Source: Tanytarsus gracilentus (lineage: Eukaryota; Arthropoda; Insecta; Diptera; Chironomidae). Taken from it: a DNA stretch of 64,000 bases. The position numbers and the translations under genes were made by a program. The stretch is taken from the NCBI GenBank assembly GCA_038502055.1, contig JAXRKN010000044.1:2142001-2206000 (forward strand). The letters run 5' to 3'. The notes below the pieces were generated by a model, which was not told where the DNA came from, ran no database searches, and saw only the letters and a program-made list of their open reading frames with translations. Positions within the stretch are counted from its first letter, which is position 1. Each line of letters starts with the position of its first letter. Of this stretch, positions 1-13,601 are shown piece by piece.

Positions 1-1284
1 GAGAACAGAAAAAAGTGGCAAGAAAATTATGTTGAAAGTCGAGATGAGGAAAATTTGGAAAATCATGCAATTTTCCACAACCATCAATCATTTTAAGCCA
101 TTTGAATAGCGAACAGAGAGAATGAAATACATCAACATTGTTTTTATATAATCACTGTCAAAAAAAGAGAGAGAAAATAAATGAAGAAAGATTAATTTGG
201 AAGAAAGGAATCGCAAAAGCGTGAAAATTATGATGAAAGTCAATAAAGAGATTAAAATTAGGGAGTTTGAAAAAATTAAAGTTTTAAAAAATTTAGTTTC
301 AATTTTTCCGTTCCATCTCACCAGCTTTCATAAATGTTTGTTTCCATTCACTCACAGAGTTAAAAGAAACGAGAAAAGCAAAGCAAAAGTCTCGGTTTTA
401 ATTAAGAGATTCAATCCGCGAGTGATTTATGTTGTTTCGCTATCATAACATCTTCTCTCTTAACAGACGGTGCATGAAGGCTACAAGAAGTGCAGTCGGG
501 TTTTTTGCTGTCACTTCCAATCGGTTTTCCCATCGTAAATTTGACACTGCGCATGACTCTATCGAAGCATCCACGAACGATCTTGATTCTCCTCCATAGA
601 TCTGCATTTCAGATTTGCTTCATTCCGCAAGAATAGCAGTGCCACGTTCAGTCATCTAATAGATTTCTATTGAAGCGAAAGTGATTCGGTTTTGAGTCTT
701 CGCGATCTTAAAAGAGTTATCAATTGAAAGTGTTATAAGTTAGAAAAGGATTCAAAAACTTTTTAATATTGAGAAATTAAAAAAATTAAAACATAATTAA
801 TTAAATGTTTAAAAAATTAAACGGTTAAAATTTTGAAATCTTCAATCAAAAATCTAAAAAAGTTCAAATTTTCCGACTTCAAATGCATTCTGTGGAGTAA
901 AAGTGCATCCATAAGCCACTTAAATAAAAATAACAACCAGTGAAAAGCTCTTCGCGGTGCACATTCAAAAAAAATACTCTTTCCCACTCGCGGGAACTAA
1001 ATGAACACAAAAAAGGATCGGCATTCGGCGATGTTTCAAATTTAAAATACAAAAATTGCGGAAACACGTTGAATGGATTTCAAAAGCTAAATGTACATTA
1101 TTATTGGCTTCATGACGTTGTAAAATCATCGTACAGTTTATTGTGAGTTTAGGTTGAGGCAAAAAATATTTTAATAATGCTAATGCTCAGTAATCGTACA
1201 TTACCGACGCTGTTTGTGGAATAGAATATGCAAATAAAAGAAATATGATGTTGAATGAGTCGGAAAGTGCATCGCGTTATTAAC
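1..1284 (+). other. upstream/5' UTR region of the DIP-like gene
   Basis: AT-rich sequence with no convincing coding exon. A good acceptor-like tract (tcttctctcttaacag) ends at about 467 and could start a 5' UTR exon. Several short ATG frames occur on both strands, but none has coding character. Confidence 0.3.
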
Positions 1285-4200
1285 ATGAAGCTGAACGGAT
1301 ACATTTGCATTTATTTGTACGCTCTCTACACGAATACGATATCTTCTTCACTTTCGACGGGTAAGTGCTGTGCCAAGAAAAAACTGGTTGTTGAAAAATT
1401 TAACGGAAAAAAAGTTTTTTGAAATAATTATGAAATTTTGACTCACTAAAATTCACTTTAAAAATTAGTCCGAACTCTTCAAAATTTTATATAAATTCTT
1501 AAAAATATTTCTTACCAATTTTTCAACAAACTCTTTTCATCTGTTGAAGCCAGTTTGCGGTATTATATGATTCGGAATTACCAGACAGTTAAACAAAGAA
1601 AAAAGGAGCATACAAAAAAAGAACAATGTTGGATGTGAAAATAAAAACGTGTCAAAAGAAAGCTGTTTACACTTATTTTAGCTTTCTGATAACGACACTG
1701 TGGGAAAAAGATGTGTAGTGCACGGGGAAAAAGTGATAAAAGTTGTTATGTTCCTCCCTTACGTGCTGAGCTCGTGATTGAAGCTGTGTGATAATATCAG
1801 AACGGGGCTTTAACGTAATAAATCTTTTATAATCCGTCTGGAGATAAAAATGCTGCTAAAAGTTGTGTGTGTGCAATTTGTGTTTATATGAAACATTAGT
1901 GGGTGAAAATGATGAGAAAGGGATGGAAAAATTATGATAGTAAAATATTTTTTAACAAAAAAATTATAAATTTTTTCAACTCCAAAATATTTCATAAAAT
2001 TTTACATTTAAATTTGATAAAAAAATTCCATCCTTTACTCATTTTCAACCTCTTTTGTGTGGTAATGAAAAAATTCACTAAATTTTATTGCACAATGAAG
2101 TAATGAGAAAATCCCTCGTGTGCCTTTTCACTAAATTGATGTGAAAATCCAGTAAAAGAACAATGAACAGCTTCATAATAATTTTATTTTTGGAATTTAT
2201 GATGCCCAAAAGGAAAAAGATTTATGGCATCATTTTTAACCTCGACTTTTATATGTTACGCCCATCGTCAAGTGAATAATTAAAATTCTGTGAACTCTTA
2301 ATTGGCTGAAAATAAAGCGGTTTCAGATTGATGTCTGGTTTTAATATAATTTAGATTCTTTTCAATAAAAAGAGGATTAATTTATGCGCTATTAATATTG
2401 AAAAGCGGTGGAAGTGAAAGCTTAGAAGGAAATTCATGTTGTGAGAGAATTAAAACTTTTCGAAGAAAATCGCATAAGCGGATTTAGTGTCTATTATTTA
2501 ATTTGTGTAGAACAGATTTGTTTTCTCTGTTAGGAAGAGCTTTTTGATATCCGTGATGACAATTCCAAGGGATAAAAATTTATTTAAATAATTTTTAAAC
2601 TAAAATTTCAGCGAATATTTTAAAAATTGTGAAATAACATAAAATACGATAAGAACAAAATTTAAACACAAAAGAAGAAATTTTGAGTGGAATTAATCAA
2701 AATATATTTAAATGAGAAAACAGGAATAAAAATTTTAAAATTTGAGCTAAATTTTTCTCTGTGTCTGTTTTTGCACTCAATCGAGATTACGAAAATCATT
2801 TCAGAAAAAAATTAGTTCGACAAGATCTTGCATGTGTCAATTAAAAATCAAATTTTTGTCATTTTCTTAATAAGAACCAAAAAGTAAAATGAAACTAAAG
2901 CTCATATTGATTTTTTGTTCGATATTTGGCATCACAATGCTCGCAATATCAATTCTGGTTTTACAAGCAAAAAGTGACGTGCAGTTTTTACATTCATATG
3001 AGTCAAGTACAACTGAGAATAATTCATTGATTTCGCTCACTGAAAGTGACCTTGATATGCTGTTATCAACAAATTCATACGAGCTTGTGACAAGTAAATT
3101 TCAAAATATTAAAATAAATTTTATTTGTGTCAAAAACACTTTAAAAATTTAAAATTCACATTCAACATTGTTTAAAAATAATTTTCCACGGATTATAAAC
3201 ATTAACTCGACATTTTTATTCATGCCACACCGAAAAAAAATATTAAACAGGGAGCGGAAAATCAAAAACTGAAATTTCCGAGCAAAGTAATGGTACGTGT
3301 AGCTTGCAATTATTTAAATCGAACATGCTTTTTCCACATATGTCTGCGTGAAAGCTTTTTAAATTATTTAATGAACACTTTCAGAAGCCAATTTTCCGAG
3401 GTTCGCTGAACCGATACCAAACATAACTGTGACTATAGGTAGAGATGCTTTGTTAGCGTGTGTCGTTGATAACTTGAAAGGTTACAAGGTGAGCAAACGA
3501 AAGGAAAAACTTTCTCTTCAAACCATTCAGTTGAGATTTGCATTAAGCTAATTGCCAACTTTCTTAATTTGTGACGAGGAAATTTTCTTAGATTTTATGG
3601 TTTCCACTTTTCTCTCTCCACCCCTCGAAGTTAATGAGATTAGCTCGTGGCCTTCGTTTAAAGTTGCTTTATTTGTTTTCTTTTCTCTCTTCTCATGCAA
3701 TTTTCGACAAATTTATTTCATTTCATTCTTCCTCTGCCATTCAGCCGAAAAGTTTCTAACGTGATCTGATTTTCCAATTCTTTATTTTCCTCTTCTCGTT
3801 TTGTGTGTAAAAATGTACATGAAAACTTAAATGTTTTTTTCTCTCTTCATTTTTCCAACTGCAAACTCAATCAAGTTTATCGAATTTTTCCAATGGCAAT
3901 TTATTTTCATTTTTATTGTGTTTAGTTTTTAAATTGAGAAGTTTCGACATGTTAACTTTATTTTTTTAATTCAATAAATTGAGTTTATGTCTTTGTTAAA
4001 AAAACATTTTAAATCTCTTTAATTTTCTATAGGTTGCGTGGGTACGAGTCGACACTCAAACAATCTTGAGCATTCATCACAATGTTATAACACAAAATCC
4101 TCGGATAATTCTTACACACAACGACCATCGGAGTTGGTATTTGCACATACGAGAAGTGGAGGAGAGTGATCGGGGCTGGTACATGTGCCAGGTGAATACG

Positions 4201-5866
4201 GATCCCATGAGATCGCGAAAAGGTTACCTTCAAGTTGTCGGTAAATTGCAAAAAGCTTTTTTATGCTTAAAGTGCTTTCGAATGACACATTTTTGTCTCT
4301 TCTCAGTTCCACCAGTTATTCTCGAGTCAATGACGAGCAATGATTTGGTTGTGAGGGAGGGCACTAATGTCACGCTGACATGTAAGGCAAAGGGCTTTCC
4401 CGAACCGTACGTTATGTGGCGACGTGAGGATGGGAATGAAATGTCAATTGGCGGTGAAAACGGTAGGAAAACATTTCAAGTCATCTCAATTTCCCTCGAT
4501 AAGCATTTTTCTCTATTTTCATCCTTTTTTTGCTGCCGTCTACGGACACAACAGTGAATGTGGTTGATGGAGAAATATTGTCAATTACCAAAGTGAGTCG
4601 ACTGCATATGGCAGCATATCTATGCGTGGCATCAAATGGAGTTCCACCGTCAATATCAAAACGTGTGCAATTAAAAGTGCAATGTGAGAGTTAAATAAAA
4701 TTTCAAATTTAAAAAAACCGTTAAATATTTTTAAAAAATTTATTTTTTCAGTTCCTCCAATGCTCTCGATTCCAAATCAGTTGGAAGGCGCTTATGTAGG
4801 TCAAGATGTGATTTTGGAATGTCACACGGAAGCATATCCAGCCTCAATCAACTATTGGACGACTGAGCGAGGTGACATGATAATCTCCGGTAATGAATTC
4901 TGTTTGTTATATCTGAAATCTCAACTAAATATTGCCAACTTTCACAGACACCTCGAGGGCAGGCGATAAATTTGAAACAATCTCAACGAATAGCGGATAT
5001 AGCAAGTTCATGAAACTCAAAATTAGAAACATTGGCCCAAATGACTTTGGAAATTATCGTTGTGTGGCGAAAAATTCACTCGGTATGTGACTCGAGAGTA
5101 AAATAATTAGAAATTATTGATTTTTGTGGCTTTAAACTTTTCCCTTTTCCATGTCTACAGGTGAAACAGATGGAATGATCAAGCTGGATGGTGAGTTGTG
5201 CCATTATAAAAATTAAACGAGATGAAACTAATGAAGAAACTTTTAAATTTATTTCCCTTCTTGTGTCTACAGAAATTGCTGCACCAACAACCACGCTCAC
5301 AACTGAGTTGTCGCTTTTTAATAAAAGTAAAAATACTTGAATATCTAAAAATTTATTTTTGTTTAATGAAAAATTATTTTAAAATTAGTTAAAAATCAGA
5401 TCATCAAGAAAAAGGAAAAACAGCCAATTGTTGACTATAATGATGAATGGAAAAATGGCAATGACGGTATGCTATTTAAAAAAGATATTTTTAATTTTTA
5501 TGCTCATCCATATGTCGCATGTTTTATGTTTTTCACATTAACAAAACATATTTTGTTTACATGCATTTTAACTCGAAAATTTTCATGTCATCGAAACACC
5601 GAAAATCGATTTTTTATTGATATAATTTTCGTCGATGCATCCAATGACCAGCATCATTGTTCAGGAGATAAAATAAAATTCTCTCTCGATTCACAGACTA
5701 CAACGATTATACGCAATCATCTCGCTCGCCTCCATCAATTCGCCATCCGCCAGGTGCTTATCACAATCTCGCCGCTTCACACGTGTTTGCTCATCAAAAT
5801 GCGATTTTTATGATGTGCTTCATATCAATAATTAGTTCACTCATCATGCTGCATTTGAATAGGTGA
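1285..5866 (+). CDS. Dpr-interacting protein (DIP)-like Ig-domain cell-surface protein
   Basis: Spliced gene for a neuronal adhesion protein with three Ig domains. Exons by phase: 1285-1360, 3251-3292 (cassette), 3385-3488, 4033-4240, 4307-4462, 4555-4683, 4752-4889, 4948-5082, 5161-5190, 5273-5326, 5389-5466, 5697-5866; all junctions keep frame, giving about 439 aa. Exon 1 encodes a signal peptide starting MKLNGYICIYL. Ig1 (about aa 45-145) carries VAWVRVDTQTILSIHH and DRGWYMCQVNTDPM. Ig2 has PEPYVMWRRED and AAYLCVASNG. Ig3 has SINYWTTERGDMIIS and GNYRCVAKNSLGE. The last exon ends in a hydrophobic segment and HLNR, as in GPI-anchored proteins. In flies DIPs bind Dpr proteins to specify synaptic partners. 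The family is clear; which DIP paralogue this is I cannot say, and lachesin is a more distant alternative. Confidence 0.9.
2889..3093 (+). CDS. possible alternative first exon of the DIP-like gene
   Basis: An ATG-initiated open segment encodes a hydrophobic leader (MKLKLILIFCSIFGITML then AISILVL) followed by an acidic, Ser/Thr-rich stretch. It ends at ACAA|gtaaat in phase 1, the same phase as exon 1 at 1285-1360, so it could splice in frame to 3251 or 3385. That would give the same Ig ectodomain a different signal sequence or membrane anchor from a second promoter. Support is frame, leader-like composition and donor only. Confidence 0.4.
3251..3292 (+). CDS. 42-nt in-frame cassette exon of the DIP-like gene
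   Basis: The stretch lies between tattaaacag and G|gtacgt, is 42 nt long, enters and leaves in phase 1, and is open, reading GSGKSKTEISEQSN when joined to exon 1. Inclusion or skipping leaves the downstream frame intact, so it could be regulated. It would add a short hydrophilic linker before Ig1. The polypyrimidine tract is poor. Confidence 0.45.
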
Positions 5867-6049
5867 AAATTAATTATCGCTTAAAATATTTAAAATTGAA
5901 AATTCATTATGCGAACACTTTTAGCATGTGGATTGTGTTTCGAGAAATGAAGCGGAAATTTTTAGTGAAAAAAGAGATAAAATTTTTATCTCAAAGGTTT
6001 GAAATTTACGTGTAAAATTTAAAAAAATTATTCACTTTAAATTTGAAAA

Positions 6050-6055
6050 AATAAA
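6050..6055 (+). terminator. candidate polyadenylation signal of the DIP-like gene
   Basis: AATAAA lies about 185 bases after the stop codon at 5864-5866. It is the first good hexamer, but in sequence this AT-rich chance matches are common. Confidence 0.35.
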
Positions 6056-6099
6056 ATCATCATTTTCAATTTCAATCGGTGGAAATTTAAACACTCAAA

Positions 6100-9000
6100 T
6101 GACCGCTCTTGGATCAAAATTCTTTTATACATGTGCGTATGAAAAATAATCCTTAATTGGAAGAAATAAGCCGCTTGAAAAGCCAGAAAATTATGGGGGA
6201 AATAAATGAAGCTGCAAATTCAAAGCAAATTGGCATATCATGAAATTATAGCGAAGAAGAGCAAAAATCATTAATTTAATTAAAATATGTAGCTTTGTAC
6301 ATAAACATGAGAAGATAAAAATTATTCATTCGAAATGGGAGATTTGAATGAGTGAGTCATAAAATGGGGATGTTAGAGCTCTCAGCCGACTATGAGACGC
6401 AGTTTTTATGATAACTTTCAAATTACAAACGAAAAATCCCATTCGTATATCATTGAGTGAAAAGAGCATAGAATTTTTACAAGGGCTGGAATTTTAATAA
6501 TTTTTATTTAATTAAAAATTTTTTAAAATATTTTAAGTTTTCATCCCTTGCAAAGAAAACTACAAAAAATATTCCTCACATGAATGAACACAACTCAATG
6601 TCATCATGATAAGAAAAAATATAAAAATTAGAATTGAAAATTAAACTTTTATGTAAATAAGATGTACATAACTTTGTTGTACATAAGCAGAAAAACATGA
6701 AATAATTTCATGCTTCCGAAATGTGAAACTTTTATTGAAAGAATTTGTTGGTGAATTATCATATTTGATACATATATTTATTTTATGTTTCTCGTTTCAC
6801 TAAAAAATATATAAACGGCGACATATTTATGATATCGCGAAATATTTCTACACACATCCTGCTTGTGTTGCTTTCTCTCTCTCCCAATTTATCCAACTCT
6901 TTAAAGCTCATCTGAAACAGTTTATAGAGAGGCAAAAAAAATATATTCGAATATTGCAGCAGCATTTATATATGAGTTAAATAAACATAAAACAGTATAA
7001 AATACACTCACGATTATAGCATTAAAAAAACAAAAAACCGGAAGTAAGAGGAAGAGAAAACAAAAATGTGCAAACATTTACACAGGAAAAATATACTGTC
7101 GAAGTGAGAAGGAGAAAAATACCAATAATATCCTTATTGTATTAAATCGATCATCATCGATAGCATCCACAATAAACTTTTCTGTTTTGACTAAATGAAG
7201 TTGTGAGAGAAAATGAAAGAAATAAAATTTGAAGAAAGTATTTAAGGACTTTTTTATTTGGTGTCGAAATTTTTTATAAAACAATTTAGCCTTCAATTTA
7301 TCGATTAAGTAAAGACAAAAAATTATTAATATAATACTCTTTTTATGCATTCTGTCCCACATATAAATGTCTGATAGATCGGTGTCGTTTTTGGAGATGT
7401 CACCATATGAAACTATCGATTATGCCATTTCGGCGACAAAATTTATTGCCATGAATGCATGCATGAAGAATATTGGGAACAAAAACAAATATTTACTTGC
7501 GATAAATTGAATCGTCGCTTACGAAAAAAATTATTAAAAGTGAAAACTTTTCAGCTCACCCGCAAATCCACAATAATCTCTTTACTCTCTGAAAAAAACT
7601 TCTAATTCAAGTCGAAAAGTTTCTTATCAGCTTTTCCAATAATTTTATCTTCACTCCGATGTTTAATTCATGTTTTGTTCGCAAGAGATATTTTCGGGCT
7701 GAATTAACTTTTTTCTCTTCACTCACTCTTCATGGACTCGACTCTCCGCTTGCGATGATTTACCATTTAATTTTGTTGATCCGTAACTTGAATCAAAAAC
7801 AGCAAGTGAGGGATCAAAAACTTTTCCATAAATTTTCTTGAGCTGATGCTCATCGCATGAAAATTGAGGAGAAAAAGTTTTCATCCGATAAAAGTCACGT
7901 TTATAGGAAATCATGGTGTGAAATTTAATTTTATCTTGGATTATGAATAAGTTCAATTATATTCATGAGATAGATCGAAGAAAATTTTAGTTGGATTTAA
8001 TATTTTTTTATTCTCAAACATCAAAGTTTGCTGACATTTCAAAAATCAAGCAGACAGATTTATGTATGAATTTATAACGAGACCATGACAAAAGTTCGTT
8101 GCCCAAAATTCGCGAAACACAAAACTCTTGAGATTTATGTTCATTTTGTGACTGAAATCATATTTGAAGTTGAAAACTTTCGAGACATTTCATCAAAAAA
8201 TTGTGCAAATTTAGCGAATTATTTAAATCAACATTTTTTCGACTGCGTAAAATTGAGATTTAAATTTTTTAAAAATATTTCAATGACTGTAAAATTAAAT
8301 ATTAAAAAAATAACAACGAATGAGATTGAGTTTTTCTTTTTCACCTCTTCAATGACCTCATTCGATATCAATTTGAAATGCAAAACCTTTCAGCAATATT
8401 AAGCACATGCCGAGAGTCATAAGTGACTCATATGAATACATAATTCTCAATTTTATGAGGGTTTAAAAGTCCAATCGAGTACCTTCGCTGAAAGGCAAGA
8501 AAGGGCAGCAAATAAAAGAAGAAAAGGTTGAAATCTGAATTGAATATAACTTGTGACGTAAATTGCACAAATAAAGGCAAACAAATGTGTTAAATTATTT
8601 ACGGAGACATTCAAGCTGCTGCTTTCAGTATTGGTTGTCATCCTCTTATCTCTTTGCAGTTCTTTAAGGAAAGGATAGTCGACAACATATTTTTATGATG
8701 TCCAGTAGATATTTTCATTTTGTGAGCTGCTAAATTAACTTCCATATGCTGCATCATGACCATACAGTGAGGAGGGTGAGAATCTAAAAATTTGTTGGTG
8801 TAATCTTGAATTTATTGAAAACAAAAAATATCTTTAAATTTTCATTGTTGATGCCAATTAAAAATCTCCCAGCAAACACAGCTTAAAAGCCATCCAACCA
8901 CTTGCTTCATGAGCCATAAAATTACACCAAAAATCCATTTAATTTTAATGGTTTAAATTTACATGATTTTACAGTCTAAAACTCCTGTATTTATAGCTGC

Positions 9001-12000
9001 ATGTCTGACAGTAATGCTGCAAAAAATACTCTTCAAAAAGTGAAAGTCACACAATCTTCACATAAATTTTCCTCCACTAATTTTTTTTCCATTCGACAAT
9101 TTCTATTCTATTGACAGTGCACGTAAAAAAGGCATAAATTTTAATTAGCATCTGTTTTTCATGTCAATCGAGTGAATCGACCAATTATTGGTTATTAATT
9201 CTCAATGTAATTTATTTTCCAGCTACCGTTAATTGTGATATCGATCAGTGATAATTAAGAGTGAGATATAATTAAACTCATTTACTGCAACGTTGTTTGT
9301 TAGTTTGGTAGGTTTTGAATAAATAAAATTGAGTTTTATCTGAATTGTCATGAAGTAAAATTAAAAACATTAAAATACAAAAAGTCTCTATGTGTTTTTA
9401 AAATTCACGAAAAAAAAAGAATCAAGTCAAAAGTAAATTCCCCAAACGAGACAAACATTTATCACGTGATAACTCTATTTATCCGATTTAATCACACAGA
9501 GATTAGCATTGAGAGAGAGGCATGTTAAATGTCTTCGAATACACAAATGTCGCGCTGTATAGCTGTCACATAACGAAGCATTCCATTTATTTTATCATAC
9601 ATAAATTTCGGATTCAATGGAATGGAACAACATGGTTTTACTTAATTCAATGTTTCGACATTCTCCATTGAGAATTTTCATGTATTTTTTTCTTCGCCAC
9701 TTATTCGGAAGATTGGAAAAATTGCTGATAAGCTTCATAAGAGTTGCGGCAATAATTTTCATTTCAGCTCAATAATTTTTTTCTCTCTCTGAAGATGCTC
9801 GGCATAAATTTCATCACAATTGATTATCATCATTTATGGTCTCGTATAGTAAAAGGTAGAAAATTGAGAACGATGAAGATAAACACGTTATAAGTGTTTA
9901 CATTATATTCTGTGTATATAAAATATTAGGATCATAATACATCAAATTTTACCGTTTTATTGATTAGAGTTTGGAAATAGCAAAAAATGAATGAGGGAAA
10001 GAAAATCTGATATGAAAAGATTAGCTGAAGAATTAAATAAACATGATACACTATGTGTGCATGTGAGGGACAGGAACTTGACATTCAATAAAAAATAGCT
10101 GAAAAATGTTTTAAAAACTTGGAAAATATTGCGGTGAAATAAAAATTGCTGAGTTTCTCGAATAAACCAAATTAATTGCAGATGAATTTATGGCCATGAC
10201 CAGTGAGATGAAAAATGGAAAAATTATAATCTGCTGCACATTCAATGTGAAATTAATGTTGAGGAAAAATTGTTTCAATTTCAGTCAAACTGAAAACTCT
10301 CGAGAGATTTTTTATTAAAAAAACTTTTCTCCACGTGTAATTTAAAATTCATCTCGCATTCATCCTTAAAACTGTTAATCTCATGATGAAAGGCCCAAGC
10401 TCGATCCATCATCATCGCATTGTGACGTAAATTTTTCCGCTTAAAATTCAGAGCAAAAAAATTCTTCTTTCCTCACTGAAACAATTCCGCAAACTGATTT
10501 CAAAATTTCTCATCGAAAGAATTTTTCATACTGGAAAAATTTCCCCGCAAAAAAGTTTTGAAATCATGCGCAGATAAAATAATTTTTTTGATTCATTGCC
10601 AATGACCTCATTTTCCATTCATGATTGCAAACAATTTTCCTCTTCATCGAAATGCTTTTGAATATTTTTGCATAAGATTTCGAAAAAAAGAAAAACTAAT
10701 GAAAATTTTTTCATTTTGTATTTTCTACTAAATTGCAGCTTGGTCTTTGAACATAACCGACAGCATTGAAGCTTTTCTAAATAACGAGAAAAAATTAAAT
10801 GAATTGAAATTCTTTAAAAGTTTTTTGAAAATATTTTTTTATTGCAAAAGTTTTGAATTTAAATTTCTTTTAATCACAAAAAGCATTTAAGTGACTTTGT
10901 GTGATTGTTGTTGATACTCGAGGAGGGAAGAGTGGAAAAATTACAGCTAATTGGATTAACAAGAGAAAACAGAGTGAGGTTGTGGAAATGCAATTAAAAC
11001 GGCAAATGTTTGCACTTTGTGGTGCTTTTTGGAATGACAAAAGTGTCAAAATTATTTTAATAAAGAACAATCCACATGCAAACACATAAGGCCACACAAA
11101 AATGGTCATTTCGGATGCCAAGTCAATGGATGTTAAAAAGCTTCGAAATATTTAATTTTATTAAATTTTAAAAATGAATTTATGAAAGTGAATTTTATTA
11201 AATCTGTTTAACACCTAAAAAATTCTTTTATGCAAAACTGAAAGTGAAATGAAATGAAAATTGAGTTGACTTTGAAAATATCGAGGGAGAAAAGATTTTT
11301 CTTCGCAAATCACAGGCAGCAGCACGTCTGAGGACCGATAATGGCATTTTTATTCAAGAAAATCGTTTAACTCGCGTTCTTTATGGCAAAATTAATCTTT
11401 TGTGAAAATGTTTCACCTGTCAATACAAACTTAACAATACTCAATTCCCAAACTCAAATCGTGACGATTCAAATGCGCATAAATTAAATTTTCCACATAA
11501 AAAATTGCAATAAATTTTAATTCAACTTCATTTTATCTTTTTCTCTGATGCTCGCATCATTTTTGGTCTCCATGGGACAACTCAACAGCTTGTAGATGCC
11601 ATGAAAATGTCTTGAAGTGTCTTTTAATGATAATTAATTGACGCTTATTTACGTTAATTAGGAAAAATCTCTGATTTAATTACGTTGGCTGGCTCTCGAT
11701 AATGTCTCGACTATTTTTCATCATTTAACAATTTCTCGAATGAAAAAATAATTTTAATGCAAAAATCTCAGCCCACAATCACTGAAGTTCTCTTTACCTT
11801 TAATTGAATTCATCGAAGCTGATTTACATTCTGGAAAATGGAAAAGTTTTGTTGCCAAAAGCAATCAATCAATTTGTTGCCTTCAACTTTCTACTTAAGC
11901 AAAAATTTTGCTCCATTTTTCAATCGATTGTTGAAAAGTTTAAATTTTACTTTTCCAGGTGAAGAAAACTTTTATGATTTTTTGATTTGATTTAAATGCA

Positions 12001-13575
12001 AATAAAATTTAAAATTTATCTCAATTTCAAAATGTTTTATGGAGCTTGCAAATTGATTTTTTTAAGATGCGATGAAAGAAAATTCTTCAAATCATAAAAA
12101 ATCTTTCAATTGTCTTTTTTTGCTCAAAAAGCTGAAATTGAATCAATTTTAAAAGAAAAAGTTCTTTCAAGTCATTGTGCAGATTGCAGAAATGACTTTT
12201 GAATAATTTATCTAATTTCCATTTTTCATTCAAGTTTTTAAAGTTCAGCAAATTTTTATCAAATTTCTAATCAACGAGGAATTTTTACTTTTTATTTTAT
12301 TTCTTTTTCTTGTTTCAAGCAATGACAACTTTTATAGTTCCATGCCATACTTTTATGTGACATTTCGAGAGTTCCATTCGAACTGAGAAAGGCACGTTTG
12401 GTCATTAGAGTTAATCGGCACTTTAGACACGATGGACAGAATGAAGAAATTTCGAATTGTATGAGAGCAGTTCAAATGAATAATTTAAGAGCTGTAAGAA
12501 GGGAAAAATCTCTTCGGAACAATAAAAATTGCGGGGGAAAACTTTTTATCCACTTTCCGATTGTGCAGCAGCAAAAAAAGCAATCAGAAGTAAAAATAAT
12601 GCTTAATTGAACTTAATTATGCTCAAGCTTGCCATCAATTATTCGTCGAGATTTCTTTATGTGCAAAAGCAGCATCGATACCGAGTAAAAACCCGCAATT
12701 CATGAATGGATAATTTGAATGCCACTAATGAAACAACTCTCGAGCTCATCAATCAAATAACGCGAAGTGAAATTCTTCAATCATTAAAAATTCTCCATTT
12801 CGGCTGTCACGACTTGGAAAATTTTAATTTCGAAAGCTTTGAAATTGTCATCGACATCATTTCGATGCACTCAAAGGGTTGACAAATCAAACTTCATAGT
12901 TAAATATTTTTAAAAATTTACAGATTCAAAAAGTATTTCCCTTGCCTATTTATTTGTGTCTCTCACTCTTCTCTTTTCTCTCTATGCCGACTCAAATTAC
13001 CATCAAACTCACATGCATGGATTTTCTCACTCAATGCAATTAAAATGGTATGGATGCATCCTATATGCAGTTGTTGATGAGGTTGAAATTCACTCGAATG
13101 CACACTCATGTGTGTGTGTGAGTTAGTGATGAATATTTGCATCAATTTACAATGACTGACGGAAGATGAGAATTCAGAGTGGATGAATTGCATTGTTCAG
13201 AATTTTCTATTAAAAATATGCATCATTTTTTCACTTTCATGGATGTTCCAGTTTTTATTTTTTTTATGAAAATCATGACAAGATTTCGCTCAAAAAATAT
13301 TCATTAACTCTTGTGTTCATATAAACTATTCGACATGAATTCGCAATAAACAGCGAAAGATTATTGAAAGTTTATTGAAAAAAAACTGTCTGAAATATGT
13401 TTCCGCATTTTCTCAATAAACTTTTTCCTTCGATATTAAAATTCTATAAGATGCTATCTCGAGTAAAATCCACAAAGTCATTGAGCATTTTGACAATCTC
13501 TCTCTCTCACTCACTGATATTAAACTTATGATGAAAAATGTTATTTTTAATAATTCTGGGATTAAGAGAAGAAAA
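6100..13575. other. gene-poor interval between convergent genes
   Basis: About 7.5 kb of AT-rich DNA between the 3' ends of the DIP-like gene and the dynein gene. Open frames here (for example 7659-7841, 8085-8402, 10870-11121 on the minus strand) are short, Lys/Phe/Ile-rich and lack splice partners or recognisable motifs. A short TG run lies near 13108-13120. No RNA gene or transposon was recognised. Confidence 0.4.
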
Positions 13576-13578
13576 AAT

Positions 13579-13584
13579 TTTATT
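13579..13584 (-). terminator. candidate polyadenylation signal of the dynein gene
   Basis: AATAAA on the minus strand, 18 bases past the TAA stop (13604-13602). The spacing implies a very short 3' UTR; a more distal site is possible. Confidence 0.3.
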
Positions 13585-13601
13585 GAAAGAGAAAAAAAAA
13601 A

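Noticed and set aside
879..1162. Short overlapping frames before the DIP-like start codon
   Set aside because: Low-complexity frames on both strands without conserved motifs; at most upstream frames in a 5' UTR.
8085..8402. 105-codon plus-strand frame in the gene-poor interval
   Set aside because: Composition is Phe/Lys/Asn/Ile-rich as in chance AT-rich frames; no motif, promoter or splice structure supports it.
10870..11121. Overlapping sense and antisense frames with a hydrophobic minus-strand translation
   Set aside because: Both are short, neither resembles a family, and mirrored open frames in one place point to chance.
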